Below, piece by piece: positions 7,024 to 17,762 of a stretch of DNA of 38,187 bases. The position numbers and the translations under genes are program-made. This DNA comes from Lentisphaeria bacterium (GTDB lineage: Bacteria; Verrucomicrobiota; Lentisphaeria; Victivallales; UBA1829): the NCBI GenBank assembly GCA_017503545.1, contig JAFVSW010000111.1, positions 1 through 38,187 of the forward strand, written 5' to 3'. Position 1 is the stretch's first letter. Each line of letters begins with the position of its first letter. The notes under the pieces are model-generated. The model was not told the DNA's origin. It worked only from the letters and a program-made list of their open reading frames with translations, and did not search any database.

Positions 7024-7721
7024 TGAAAGATCTCAGAACATTTTCAAAAAATAATATCCTCGTTTCTCCCTCTGTTCTTGCCGCCGATTTCGCCGCACTC
7101 GGTGAGGAATTGACGAAAGTGGAACAGGGTGGTGCCGAATTGATCCATCTGGATGTGATGGATGGACATTTTGTCCCCAACCTGACCATCGGTCCTGCAC
7201 TGATTGCATCTCTCCGCAAAAAAAGCAATCTGCTTTTTGATGTACACCTGATGATTACAGATCCTCTGAAAAAAATCGACGCATTCGCGAAAGCCGGTGC
7301 CGATCATATCACATTCCATATCGAATCCGATGATGACCCGGTGGAAACGGTCAATGCCATTCATGCCGCAGGTCTTACTGCCGGGATCACGCTGAAGCCG
7401 GGAACTCCCGCTTCCGCTCTCAAACCGGTCATACACTTGGTGGATATGGTTCTGATCATGACAGTCGAACCCGGATTCGGCGGGCAATCTTTCATGGCGG
7501 ATCAGGTTGCAAAAGCACCCGAAATCCGCAAAATGCTTGCAGAAGCCGGATCCTCCGCCCATATCGAAGCCGACGGCGGTGTCAACAGTGAAAATGCCGT
7601 CATTCTCGCAGAAGCCGGAGTCAATATCCTTGTCGCAGGAACCAGCGTGTTCCGTCATCCGCAAGGCGCAAAATTCGCCATTGACGGACTTCATGATGAG
7701 GCAAAATATCTCCCCCGCTGA
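7020..7721 (+). CDS. rpe: Ribulose-phosphate 3-epimerase
   Basis: The 233-residue protein has the TIM-barrel signatures of Rpe: VSPSVLAADFAALGEEL, HLDVMDGHFVPNLTIGP with catalytic Asp, FDVHLMITDP, AGADHITFHIE, GITLKPGTP, VLIMTVEPGFGGQSF and IEADGGVNSEN, then VAGTSVF. It interconverts ribulose 5-phosphate and xylulose 5-phosphate in the pentose phosphate pathway. It starts at ATGATG overlapping the lpxL stop, and the next gene begins 2 nt after its stop. Ribulose 5-phosphate is also the source of the arabinose 5-phosphate used for Kdo, made further along the window, but this link is only contextual. All motifs look intact. Confidence 0.97.
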   Translation: MMKDLRTFSKNNILVSPSVLAADFAALGEELTKVEQGGAELIHLDVMDGHFVPNLTIGPALIASLRKKSNLLFDVHLMITDPLKKIDAFAKAGADHITFHIESDDDPVETVNAIHAAGLTAGITLKPGTPASALKPVIHLVDMVLIMTVEPGFGGQSFMADQVAKAPEIRKMLAEAGSSAHIEADGGVNSENAVILAEAGVNILVAGTSVFRHPQGAKFAIDGLHDEAKYLPR

Positions 7722-7723
7722 TC

Positions 7724-9445
7724 ATGCGTGAACTCCACTTTTTCGCCGATCATCTCGCACAAAAATTCGGTCACGCTGTTTATCGGATCGGGTTGGACAG
7801 CGGGGCGACATGCCCTCACCGCAACCGGGATGGACGCGGCGGGTGTGTATTCTGTTCTGCCGATGGCAGCCGTGCCGCCCACCTCCACGGAGGAATGGCA
7901 ATCCGCGAACAAGTGGAATCCGGCGTCCGTTTTGTAACAGAACGTTACCATGCGAAACCGCCGTACCTTGCCTATTTTCAGGCGTTCACTGTCACCAATA
8001 TGCCAATAGAACGTCTGCGCAAACTTCTGCAGGAAACTTGGGGAATGGCGGATTTTGCCGGAATGATCCTGGCAACCAGACCCGATTGTCTCCCCGATGA
8101 GGTATTGGACCTCTTGCAGGAATGGAATCAGAAATGCGAACTCTGGGTGGAATTGGGCGTACAGTCCAGCCATGATGTCACCCTGAAACGGATCAATCGC
8201 GGTCATGATTTTGCCTGTACGGCGAATGCCGTGACACGCCTTGCAGCACGGGGAATCCGTACTGCCGCCCATTTGATTCTTGGATTACCCGGGGAAACTC
8301 CGGACGATGAATTGGAAACAGCACGGCGGATCAGTCAACTGCCGTTCTCTGCAGTAAAAATCCACAATCTGCTCGTATTGAAAGGTACGGAACTGGCGCG
8401 GATGTATGCTGCCGGAGAAGTGACGCCGCTCAATGAATACGAATATGCCGCGCGGTTGAAAAATGTGATCCGGGAATTACCGGAACATTTTCTCCTGATG
8501 CGTCTTTCTGCGGAAGCGCCGGACAAACAGATTCTTGCCCCGAAATGGTGGATGAAAAAAGGACAATTTCTGGAATTTTTCAAAAAGTTTTTTGCCGATG
8601 CAAATGACGACAACCGTTTTCTGCCCGTTCAAACCGGAGATGGCTCATACACTTTGTATCACCCGGCGTACCGTCAGCACTTTCATTCTCTTTCCGGTGC
8701 TTTTGAAGAATCGGAAATGAAATATCTGCGCCCCGGTCAATTGGAAAATTTACTGAAAACACAGACCAATGTTTCTGTATTGGATGTGGGGTTCGGGCTC
8801 GGCTTCAATGCGTCCGCTGCCGTGATTCTTGCCGAACAGTTGAAACAGGGTAAACTGGATATCCTTTCTCTGGAATTTGACCCGGATGTTTTGAAAGCGG
8901 CGGCTGCCCTCCCCACTCACCCTCATAAGGAATTAATTCGCGCCTTGCAGGAAACTGGAGAATATGACAGTCCGTACGCTCATATCCGCATTATATTCGG
9001 TGACGCCCGGCAGACATTGCAAACGGTCAACGGTCCCTTCCAACGAATCTTTCTGGATGGTTTTTCACCCGATGCAAATCCGGAACTCTGGACCTTCGAT
9101 TTCATTCAGCTTCTGAAAGAAAAATCGACTCCGGATGGCAGGATCATGGCGTATTCCTCTGCCTACCCGGTAATCGCCTCCTTCCTGAAACTCGGATTTG
9201 ATTTACGCATCTCCCAGCCCTATGGCAGAAAACGCCCCGGACTGGTGGCTTGCCTTGCTGAAAATACGGATGATTTACAACCGATTCCGGAAAAAGACCG
9301 GAATATTGCTCTGTATTCCACAGCAGGTGTCCCCTGGCGTGACCCCGATTTGAAGAGTACAAGAGAAACAATCCGTACACTCAAAGCAGAAGAAACTGCC
9401 CGTTTGCGGAAAGAAGGTATGCCGAAATGGTTCAAGGGCAATTAA
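7724..9445 (+). CDS. Radical SAM (YhcC/YtqA-type, MnmL-like) fused to MnmC1-like (DUF752) methyltransferase
   Basis: The 573-residue protein has two domains. Residues 1 to about 295 match the TIGR01212 radical SAM family: C30, C41 and C44 in the C-x10-C-x2-C cluster motif typical of YhcC/YtqA, then GMILATRPDCLPDEV, ELGVQSSHD and HLILGLPGET. Residues from about 300 match the DUF752/MnmC methyltransferase: GDGSYTLYHP, the SAM loop DVGFGLGFN (354-362), and IFLDGFSPDANPELWT (442-457). In B. subtilis, YtqA (MnmL) makes nm5U from cmnm5U, and E. coli MnmC1 methylates nm5U to mnm5U at tRNA position 34. The fusion would join both steps, replacing the FAD-dependent half of MnmC; that role is inferred. 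It starts 2 nt after rpe and overlaps the next gene by 19 bp. Confidence 0.88.
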   Translation: MRELHFFADHLAQKFGHAVYRIGLDSGATCPHRNRDGRGGCVFCSADGSRAAHLHGGMAIREQVESGVRFVTERYHAKPPYLAYFQAFTVTNMPIERLRKLLQETWGMADFAGMILATRPDCLPDEVLDLLQEWNQKCELWVELGVQSSHDVTLKRINRGHDFACTANAVTRLAARGIRTAAHLILGLPGETPDDELETARRISQLPFSAVKIHNLLVLKGTELARMYAAGEVTPLNEYEYAARLKNVIRELPEHFLLMRLSAEAPDKQILAPKWWMKKGQFLEFFKKFFADANDDNRFLPVQTGDGSYTLYHPAYRQHFHSLSGAFEESEMKYLRPGQLENLLKTQTNVSVLDVGFGLGFNASAAVILAEQLKQGKLDILSLEFDPDVLKAAAALPTHPHKELIRALQETGEYDSPYAHIRIIFGDARQTLQTVNGPFQRIFLDGFSPDANPELWTFDFIQLLKEKSTPDGRIMAYSSAYPVIASFLKLGFDLRISQPYGRKRPGLVACLAENTDDLQPIPEKDRNIALYSTAGVPWRDPDLKSTRETIRTLKAEETARLRKEGMPKWFKGN

Positions 9446-10179
9446 GCATCGTTCTGGGTGCTGAAACGGTCAATTGCAAACTCATCCGGTCGGACAGAGC
9501 GCGGTATCTTCGTTTGAAGATCAATGCCAACGCGGAAGTTTCCGTAACCGTTCCCCATGGAGTGTCCCAACAAAATGTGATCGCATTTATTCAGCAGCAG
9601 AAAGATTGGATCCGGCGGACGTTATTGGAACTCCGACGCACAAAACGTGCCAATACCGGATCCGCAAACGCTTTTTTTACCTCGTCTCTGCCCTTGCGTT
9701 TTTTTGATGCAGATTTCAAATTGCAGTACGAATGGAAAGATGTCTGCTGGTGCGCCGCAAAACTGGATACGGAACAACATATCATCACATTCACCGGCAA
9801 TGTTCTGGATTGCACGTTACAACATGAAACATTCCGGGATCTGCTGCTCCGGACTGCGGCACAACATTTCCCTCCGATGCTGGATAAACTTTCTGCATTG
9901 ACAGGGATCGATTACAAAAAATGTTCAGTCCGTTTACAGCATGGCCGCTGGGGCAGCTGCACATCACAAGGGCATATATCACTCAATGCCCAATTACTGT
10001 TATTCCCCGCCGGATTGGCAGAATATGTCATGATCCATGAATTATGTCATTTGCGCCACATGAACCATTCTGCCTCATTCTGGCTTGAAGTTGCCCGCTA
10101 TGTGCCGGACTATGCGATCCGGCGGAAAACATTACAGGAATCGGCACGTAAATTACCGGATTTCCTCCGTCATTTCTGA
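9427..10179 (+). CDS. YgjP-like metallopeptidase-domain protein (DUF45)
   Basis: The 250-residue protein has the YgjP/DUF45 layout: an N-terminal beta-rich region (RSDRARYLRLKINANAEVSVTVP, family RRSRRxxLRVxxxGxVxVxxP), IQQQKDWI, then RWGSCTSQGHISLNAQLLLFP, the zinc motif HELCHLRHMNHS (HExxH with a downstream His) and FWLEVARYVPDY. Family members resemble M48 peptidases; E. coli YgjP has been linked to UTP pyrophosphatase activity. The true activity here is not known. The ATG lies inside the end of the upstream fusion gene (19-bp overlap) behind a GAAGG site, so it is translationally coupled. It is the last gene of the lpxL-rpe run. Confidence 0.88.
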   Translation: MVQGQLSIVLGAETVNCKLIRSDRARYLRLKINANAEVSVTVPHGVSQQNVIAFIQQQKDWIRRTLLELRRTKRANTGSANAFFTSSLPLRFFDADFKLQYEWKDVCWCAAKLDTEQHIITFTGNVLDCTLQHETFRDLLLRTAAQHFPPMLDKLSALTGIDYKKCSVRLQHGRWGSCTSQGHISLNAQLLLFPAGLAEYVMIHELCHLRHMNHSASFWLEVARYVPDYAIRRKTLQESARKLPDFLRHF

Positions 10180-10238
10180 TTTCACATAAAAAAACGGGTA
10201 AAACGGGGTAAAAATTTATATTTTTTGCTCTGAAAAAT

Positions 10239-10267
10239 TTGCAGAAATGGCAAAATGGATGTATGTT
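10239..10267 (+). promoter_or_regulatory. Candidate promoter for the DUF1015-kds-lpt operon
   Basis: TTGCAG (10239-10244), a 17-bp spacer and TATGTT (10262-10267) lie 33 bp before the first start codon of the operon. Confidence 0.5.
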
Positions 10268-10299
10268 ACCTGATAAACAAAAATCAAGGAGTTTATACA

Positions 10300-11529
10300 A
10301 TGGCTATTTTCAAACCGTTTCATGCCGTAATGCCCCAGCCGGAAAAAGTCCGCGATGTGGCTGCAGTCCCTTATGATGTCGTCAACACCGAAGAAGCCGC
10401 TGCTCTTGCAGAAGGAAATCCCCTCAGCTTCCTGCGCGTATCCCGTCCTGAAATCGAACTGGCTCCCGGAATCGATCTCCATACCGATGAAGTGTATGCA
10501 AAAGCAGCTGCGAACTATAAACGTCTCTGCGAACAGGCTCCGCTGACTGCTGACCCGGAATCCAATCTGTATGTCTATGCTTTGACCATGGACGGCAGAA
10601 CACAGGTCGGTATCGCCGGTACTGCATCCGCTGCTGAATACGACAGCGGCATCATCAAAAAACATGAAAAAACACGCAAAGACAAAGAAGATGACCGCGC
10701 ACGTCACGTGATGGAACTCCGTTCCCAGACCGGTCCGGTCTTCCTGACCTATCGTGATAATGCAAAAATCAATGCCATCGTGGCTGAAATCATGAAAGCA
10801 GAACCCTATTTCTCTTTCACCGCAGTTGACGGCATTGCGCACAAAATGTGGAAAGCCGGTGCAAAAAGCGCAGAACTGCAGAAGATCTTTGCAGAAGAAG
10901 TTCCCTGCTTCTACATTGCAGACGGACATCACCGCGCTGCCTCCGCCTCCCGTGCAGCAGCCACCTGCCGCGCATCCAATCCGGCACATACCGGCGACGA
11001 AGAATACAACTATTTCCTGGCAGTAACTTTCCCCGCCTCCGAACTGAAGATTCTGGCATACAACCGTGCAGTACAGGACCTCAATGGTTTGACAGCGGAT
11101 GAATTCATGGCAAAAGTCAGTGAAAAATTCCAGATTGATGCTGTTCCCACCGCCGATCCGGAAAAAAGCGGAGAAATCCGTATGCTGTTGAACAAACAGT
11201 GGTACCGTCTGCTCCCGAAATTCTCCACTGCCGATCTGGATGTGACCGATCAGTTGGATGTAAGCGTATTGCAGAATAATCTTCTTGCTCCGATCCTGGG
11301 TATTGACGATCCGCGTACCAATACAAGAATCGCATTCGTCGGCGGTATCCGCGGTACCGGAGAACTGGAACGTCTTTGCAACGAAGGCAAAGCCGCAGTC
11401 TGCTTCTCCATGTATGCCACCACTTTGGATCAGTTGATGAACATTGCAGATGCAGGCGCGATCATGCCGCCGAAATCCACCTGGTTTGAACCGAAACTGC
11501 GTGACGGTCTCGTTTCCCACGATTTCTAA
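10300..11529 (+). CDS. DUF1015 family protein
   Basis: From ATG 10300 the protein has 409 residues. It begins MAIFKPFHAVMPQPEKV, followed by VAAVPYDVVNTEEA and NPLSFLRVSRPE, the standard opening of the DUF1015 family (FxxxRP ... PYDVVN ... NPxSFLHV). The central KKHEKTRKDKEDDRARH segment and the motif YIADGHHRAAS (residues about 205-215) are the family's most conserved parts. The biochemical role is not established here; the DGHHR motif recalls ParB-like/serine-kinase proteins, but that is a loose comparison. ATG 10300 is preferred over an upstream in-frame start at 10255 because AAGGAG sits 8 nt before it. It heads the Kdo/Lpt operon, with 24 bp to kdsB. Confidence 0.9.
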   Translation: MAIFKPFHAVMPQPEKVRDVAAVPYDVVNTEEAAALAEGNPLSFLRVSRPEIELAPGIDLHTDEVYAKAAANYKRLCEQAPLTADPESNLYVYALTMDGRTQVGIAGTASAAEYDSGIIKKHEKTRKDKEDDRARHVMELRSQTGPVFLTYRDNAKINAIVAEIMKAEPYFSFTAVDGIAHKMWKAGAKSAELQKIFAEEVPCFYIADGHHRAASASRAAATCRASNPAHTGDEEYNYFLAVTFPASELKILAYNRAVQDLNGLTADEFMAKVSEKFQIDAVPTADPEKSGEIRMLLNKQWYRLLPKFSTADLDVTDQLDVSVLQNNLLAPILGIDDPRTNTRIAFVGGIRGTGELERLCNEGKAAVCFSMYATTLDQLMNIADAGAIMPPKSTWFEPKLRDGLVSHDF

Positions 11530-11553
11530 TCCATCAACAGGAGTATACTGAAA

Positions 11554-13622
<2,069 letters not shown>

Positions 13623-14184
13623 TTCTGTTTCTGCTGCCGCTGTTGTGTCTGTATGGACAATCCGGCAGCAAAGTACAGGCCGGGGTGAAAAATTATGTAC
13701 TGCCCCAATACCGGGAAAAAGACGGACGGCTTCAGTATATCATTTACGGAGACCGTGCGGAAAACAGCGGTGCGCTCATGTATCTGGACGGGGCAAAAAT
13801 CGATATCCTTCAGGATTTTGCAGATAATTTGAAGAAAGCGAACATCTTTCTGCCGTCGCGCGGCGAGAAAGTACCCGCCCCCTACTCCATTCAAGGGAAA
13901 ATGGAAGGGCGGAAAAACTTCTGGAATATGCCGAAACAAAAGCCGGTTCGCGCCTGGATCTTTACAGACCGTGCCGTTTATGATAAAAATACCGGTATTC
14001 TCCGGAGTGACGGACCGGCGAATTTCCGTTCCCGCGAAATTGATGTGGACGGCGTGGGTTTTGATGCTTATACAAAAAAGAAATTTATTCATATACGGTC
14101 AAAAGTACGGGTTGTGATCCATCCGGAAATCCGGAAAAAAGTATCCCGTGAAAAAGGAAAAACTTCTAAACAGGAGAAGAAATA

Positions 14185-14832
14185 ATGAAGAAAACGACAG
14201 GAAAAAAGCTCGTTCTGGCACTGGCAATACTGGGCGGAATGGTCTGCGCTGATATCTGTGCCCAGACAACTGCTGCAATGCCCGCATTTTTCAGCCGGAA
14301 AAAATCGGACAGCAAACGTGCGGAAGCGCCGACGATCGTGGAAGCCGCCACCATGAATATTGATATGAACAATGATAAATGCACCTTGCTCGGAAATGTC
14401 ATTGTGGATGATCAGGATGCAAAAATCACCTGTGATAAAATGATCATTTATCTGGAAGACCGGCCCGATGCCGCAAAAGATAAAAAGAAAGTCGATCCGA
14501 AAAACAAAAAAAAGCAGACGGAAGATGCTGCCGGCGGAAAACAACTGGTCAAAGTGGAATGTATCGGTGAAGTCGTCATTACACGTCGCGCCGATCCGAA
14601 AGATCCCAACGCAAAAGAACAGGTCTCTACCAGCGATTACGCCCTCTATGATGTGAAAAAAGAAGAAATGATCCTCACCGGTCGCCCCGTCCTTACCAGC
14701 GGAACAGACCGTTTGGACTGCGAAAAACTGATCATCCATATGGATACCGGAAAAGTGTATGTCTTTATGCCGGTTGTGACATATTACGGTGACACCCAAA
14801 TGCCTCAGCAGAACAGCAATAAAAAGAAATAA
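14185..14832 (+). CDS. lptA: LptA-like periplasmic LPS transport protein
   Basis: The 215-residue protein has a signal peptide (about residues 1-27). The rest is beta-jelly-roll repeats of the LptA/OstA type: EAATMNIDMNNDKCTLLGNVIVDDQDAKITCDKMIIY, then ECIGEVVITRR, ALYDVKKEEMILTGRPVLTSG and DRLDCEKLIIHMDTGKVYV. LptA forms the periplasmic bridge carrying LPS to the outer membrane. A Lys/Asp-rich insertion (about residues 93-118, KDKKKVDPKNKKKQTED) interrupts the repeats and is unusual for the family. It starts at the overlapping TAATG of the previous gene and lptB follows 12 bp later. Confidence 0.85.
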   Translation: MKKTTGKKLVLALAILGGMVCADICAQTTAAMPAFFSRKKSDSKRAEAPTIVEAATMNIDMNNDKCTLLGNVIVDDQDAKITCDKMIIYLEDRPDAAKDKKKVDPKNKKKQTEDAAGGKQLVKVECIGEVVITRRADPKDPNAKEQVSTSDYALYDVKKEEMILTGRPVLTSGTDRLDCEKLIIHMDTGKVYVFMPVVTYYGDTQMPQQNSNKKK

Positions 14833-14844
14833 GCGAGGTTTGTC

Positions 14845-15603
14845 ATGAGCGAAGAACAGATCCAAACCGGAAACGATAATGAACTGCTGCTGGAAGCAAA
14901 AGGGCTTGTCAAAGCATACCGCGGTCGCCGCGTTGTAAAATCCGTCAGTCTCAACGTCAAGCCGGGTGAAGTCGTGGGGCTCCTCGGCCCCAATGGTGCC
15001 GGAAAAACCACCAGTTTCTACATGATCACCGGATTGATTCAGCCGGATGGCGGTCAGATCCTTTTCAAAGGAATGGATGTTTCCAGAGAGCCGATGTATA
15101 TCCGCGCCCGTATGGGGATGGGATATCTGGCACAGGAACCTTCCATTTTCCGGAAAATGACGGTGGAAGATAATATCATGGCGATTCTGGAAACACTTGC
15201 CATTTCCGCAAAAGAACGGCAGGAACGGTTGAAAAATCTTCTGGACGACCTGGAACTCAGCCATCTGGCAAAACAGAAAGCGATGACCCTTTCCGGCGGG
15301 GAAAGACGCCGTTTGGAAATCACCCGCGCCCTGGTCTCCAATCCCTCATTCATCATGATGGACGAACCGTTCAGCGGAGTTGACCCGATTGCCGTTTTCA
15401 ACGTGCAGAAGATCATTTACAAGCTGAAAGAAAAGGGCATCGGGATTCTGATCACAGACCATAACGTGCGTGAAACACTGGCGTGCGTTGACCGTGCCTA
15501 TCTGATGGCGGAAGGGCAGATCATCTGCGAAGGTTCCAGCGACTTCCTGGTGAATGATGAACAGGCACGTATCTGGTACCTGGGTCCGCAATTTACGATT
15601 TGA
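14845..15603 (+). CDS. lptB: LPS export ABC transporter ATPase LptB
   Basis: The 252-residue ATPase has Walker A GPNGAGKTT, the Q-loop region GMGYLAQEPSIFRKMTVEDN (the LptB-type QExSIFRxLTVxDN), signature LSGGERRRLEITRAL, Walker B FIMMDEPFSGVDP and the switch His in ILITDHNVRETL. LptB powers LPS extraction from the inner membrane. It follows the lptA-like gene by 12 bp. In many bacteria rpoN follows lptB; here a VOC-family gene does. The partner permeases LptF and LptG are not in this window. Confidence 0.96.
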   Translation: MSEEQIQTGNDNELLLEAKGLVKAYRGRRVVKSVSLNVKPGEVVGLLGPNGAGKTTSFYMITGLIQPDGGQILFKGMDVSREPMYIRARMGMGYLAQEPSIFRKMTVEDNIMAILETLAISAKERQERLKNLLDDLELSHLAKQKAMTLSGGERRRLEITRALVSNPSFIMMDEPFSGVDPIAVFNVQKIIYKLKEKGIGILITDHNVRETLACVDRAYLMAEGQIICEGSSDFLVNDEQARIWYLGPQFTI

Positions 15604-15635
15604 TTTACAGAGAAAACAGAAAGGTTTGGTTTGAG

Positions 15636-16004
15636 ATGAATAAGAATACATTTTCCGGAATCGTTATCCGGGTCAAAGATATGGATCTCTGCCGCTCTTT
15701 CTATCAGAATGTAGTCGGATTGGGTGCGCCTGTCATGGACAGCAGTTTCTGGTGTGAATTCAATATCAATGGCAATTCCTCTCTTTATCTGGAAAAAGCG
15801 GATATTGATGAAACACTCCATGCTGCCACCGGCAGAATCGCCTGGATGCTTCAGGTGCCGGATCTTCCTGCATTCACTTCTCAAATGGAAAAATCAGGGT
15901 ATTCCGTGGCGCATACTTCCGCCGATCGCGTTGGTTTTATTGTTTATGCCTACCGTGATCCGGAAGGAAATCTGTTTTACGTAACAGAGAAACGGCTGCG
16001 TTGA
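15636..16004 (+). CDS. VOC/glyoxalase-superfamily protein
   Basis: From ATG 15636 this is a 122-residue single-domain protein. It starts FSGIVIRVKDMDLCRSFYQNVVGLGAPV, the classic glyoxalase fold opening, and ends VYAYRDPEGNLFYVTE (family FxDPDGNxxEL). Such proteins bind a metal and act as lyases, dioxygenases or resistance proteins; the substrate is unknown. A TTG codon at 15600 would extend the frame by 12 residues and overlap lptB by 4 bp, but ATG 15636 begins at the conserved domain start and is preferred. Its position behind lptB looks like an operon tail rather than a functional link. Confidence 0.8.
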   Translation: MNKNTFSGIVIRVKDMDLCRSFYQNVVGLGAPVMDSSFWCEFNINGNSSLYLEKADIDETLHAATGRIAWMLQVPDLPAFTSQMEKSGYSVAHTSADRVGFIVYAYRDPEGNLFYVTEKRLR

Positions 16005-16005
16005 A

Positions 16006-16872
16006 GTGAAACGGCTCCTGCTGCTTCTTATTCTGTACAGTTGTATTCCGCTTTCTGCCGCGCTCACAGCAAATCTCGGAAAAAATGTGGATGCCGTTTT
16101 TATTTTCCATCCGGAACGACTGGCACAATTCCCCTTTTATTCCATATTCAAGGAATACACTCTCTGCGGAAAAACCGGAAAGATTGAACAGGCGGCAAAA
16201 ATCAAAATCTCAGCCGTCGCAATGGCTTTTTCCGGAAACGATACCGTTTTTCTGATGGAATCAAATCTGATACAGGAACAGTTTCAAAAGACAGCAACAG
16301 ACCTGGACTTGTTAAATCTTCAACCGGTCCGGATCCAAAACCATAAAGGATTCCGTTTTTCCGGTAGTTTGACTGCAGGTTCTGCTATTCTGCTGTTTAC
16401 CGGAAAGAATCAAACGGTTTTCGGAGAAGAAAAAATTGTCCGCAACTATATGGGATCCGGCATCAAGGGCAATAATAAATTGAATTCCTGCCTTGCCTTT
16501 CTGCGGAAAGAGGCTGCCGCGTATGGAGTATTGACATCAACCCGGGCAGGCAAAAACGGTTTTCTGCAAAGCGGAAATGCAAAAGATATCGCATTTTCTC
16601 TGAGCAGAATCAATGGTATGCCTTCCCCTGTCATGGCGGAAGTTCTGTTCTTCCCTGTATCCCAAAATCATCTGCTGCCGTTGTATCGGGAAATAAAGAA
16701 TTACATTGAGAATGTATATCGCTCAGCAGGGACAAAAGGTCAGATTTCGGCAGAAATGCGCCATGCGTTCACCGTAACGATGTCATACGGATTTGTCCGG
16801 CTGGATATGGCATTGACCGATGCCCATGCAAAAGATTTTTTCCGTATTCTTCTTTCGCAATGGAAAAATTAA
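16006..16872 (+). CDS. Exported protein of unknown function
   Basis: I do not recognise this 288-residue protein. It starts at a GTG one nt after the VOC stop and has a signal peptide (about residues 1-20, LLLLLILYSCIPLSAALT), suggesting export. The mature part appears alpha/beta with two similar halves in style: a DAVFIFHPERLAQFPFYSIF segment near the start and PVMAEVLFFPVSQNHLLPLYREI near residue 205. No catalytic motif is visible. It is the last gene of the envelope operon and no clear terminator follows it, so an envelope role is possible but only by association. Confidence 0.65.
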   Translation: MKRLLLLLILYSCIPLSAALTANLGKNVDAVFIFHPERLAQFPFYSIFKEYTLCGKTGKIEQAAKIKISAVAMAFSGNDTVFLMESNLIQEQFQKTATDLDLLNLQPVRIQNHKGFRFSGSLTAGSAILLFTGKNQTVFGEEKIVRNYMGSGIKGNNKLNSCLAFLRKEAAAYGVLTSTRAGKNGFLQSGNAKDIAFSLSRINGMPSPVMAEVLFFPVSQNHLLPLYREIKNYIENVYRSAGTKGQISAEMRHAFTVTMSYGFVRLDMALTDAHAKDFFRILLSQWKN

Positions 16873-16903
16873 AAGAAAACTGCTAAAAAATACAAAATTA
16901 AAC

Positions 16904-16946
16904 TTGACAATTTACCATTGCGGATTAAATTTACTGTCAGTATACT
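16904..16946 (+). promoter_or_regulatory. Candidate overlapping promoters for thyX
   Basis: TTGACA (16904-16909) with TAAATT (16926-16931) at 16 bp, and TTGCGG (16918-16923) with TATACT (16941-16946) at 17 bp, overlap in the gap before thyX. The second pair lies 30 bp before the ATG and is the more likely start. Confidence 0.5.
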
Positions 16947-16976
16947 AATTTTAATTTAACAAAAGGAATTTTTATC

Positions 16977-17678
16977 ATGGCTCAACAGCATATCAATGTC
17001 CCGCCGGAAAATCATGTCTCCGTCCTTGACGGTCAGGGATGGGTCGGATTGATCGACACACTCGGCACCGAATCCACCATCGTCAATGCCGCCCGCGTTT
17101 CTTTCGGTAAAATCAAAACAGATATGGATGAACGGGATGTAAAACTGCTGCATTATCTGTTGGATAACCGCCATTCCAGCCCGCTGGAACATATCGTTTT
17201 CACATTCAGCATCCATTGTCCGCTGTTTATCCGCGGTCAGTGGCATCGCCATCGTACCTGGTCTTACAACGAAATCTCCCGCCGTTATACGGAAATCGAT
17301 ATTGAATTCTACACCCCGAAACATCTCCGTATGCAGGCAGAAAACAACCGTCAGGCATCTGTTGACAACCCGGATTTTCAGGATGCAGAATTGCGTGCCA
17401 TGATCGATAAACAGAATAAAGATTCTCTGGCACTGTATGAAAAACTCCTTGCAGGCGGCGTTTGCCGCGAACAGGCACGCGGTGTTCTCCCGCAGAACAT
17501 GATGGTCACATTCTGGGGAACTGTCGATTTGAACAACCTGCTCCACTTCCTCTCCCTGCGTGACAGCGAACACGCACAGTGGGAAATCCGCGAATATGCC
17601 GCAGCCATCAAGAAATTGATCAAACCGGTCATTCCCAATGTGGCAGCATATTTTGAAGCAAAAGGACAGCCCTGGTAA
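16977..17678 (+). CDS. thyX: Flavin-dependent thymidylate synthase ThyX
   Basis: The 233-residue protein has the diagnostic ThyX motif RHRTWSYNEISRRY (RHRxxSxNExSxRY) and SPLEHIVFTFSIHCPLFIRGQ upstream of it, with GVCREQARGVLPQNMMVTFWGTVDLNNLLHFLSLR in the C-terminal half. ThyX makes dTMP from dUMP using FAD, NADPH and methylenetetrahydrofolate. Bacteria using ThyX often lack ThyA and folA; that cannot be tested here. An AAAGGA site precedes the ATG and a hairpin terminator follows. Length and motifs are normal. Confidence 0.97.
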   Translation: MAQQHINVPPENHVSVLDGQGWVGLIDTLGTESTIVNAARVSFGKIKTDMDERDVKLLHYLLDNRHSSPLEHIVFTFSIHCPLFIRGQWHRHRTWSYNEISRRYTEIDIEFYTPKHLRMQAENNRQASVDNPDFQDAELRAMIDKQNKDSLALYEKLLAGGVCREQARGVLPQNMMVTFWGTVDLNNLLHFLSLRDSEHAQWEIREYAAAIKKLIKPVIPNVAAYFEAKGQPW

Positions 17679-17711
17679 GCACTCCTTCTCTCTGAAGCAG
17701 AGAAAAAAATA

Positions 17712-17755
17712 ACAGGCGGCAACCCCTTTCGGGAATGTCGCCTGTAACATTTTAA
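17712..17755. terminator. Bidirectional terminator between thyX and the macB-like gene
   Basis: ACAGGCGGCAACCCC (17712-17726) pairs with GGGAATGTCGCCTGT (17731-17745) with mismatches around a TTTC loop. On the plus strand only a weak AACATTTTAAA tail follows. On the minus strand the hairpin is followed by TATTTTTTT, a better terminator tail, so it probably ends the minus-strand pump operon as well. Confidence 0.7.
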
Positions 17756-17762
17756 ATGAAAT

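Noticed and set aside
14089..15264. 391-residue minus-strand frame over the lptA/lptB genes
   Set aside because: Phe/His/Cys-rich shadow of LptA and LptB; no ribosome site or family match.
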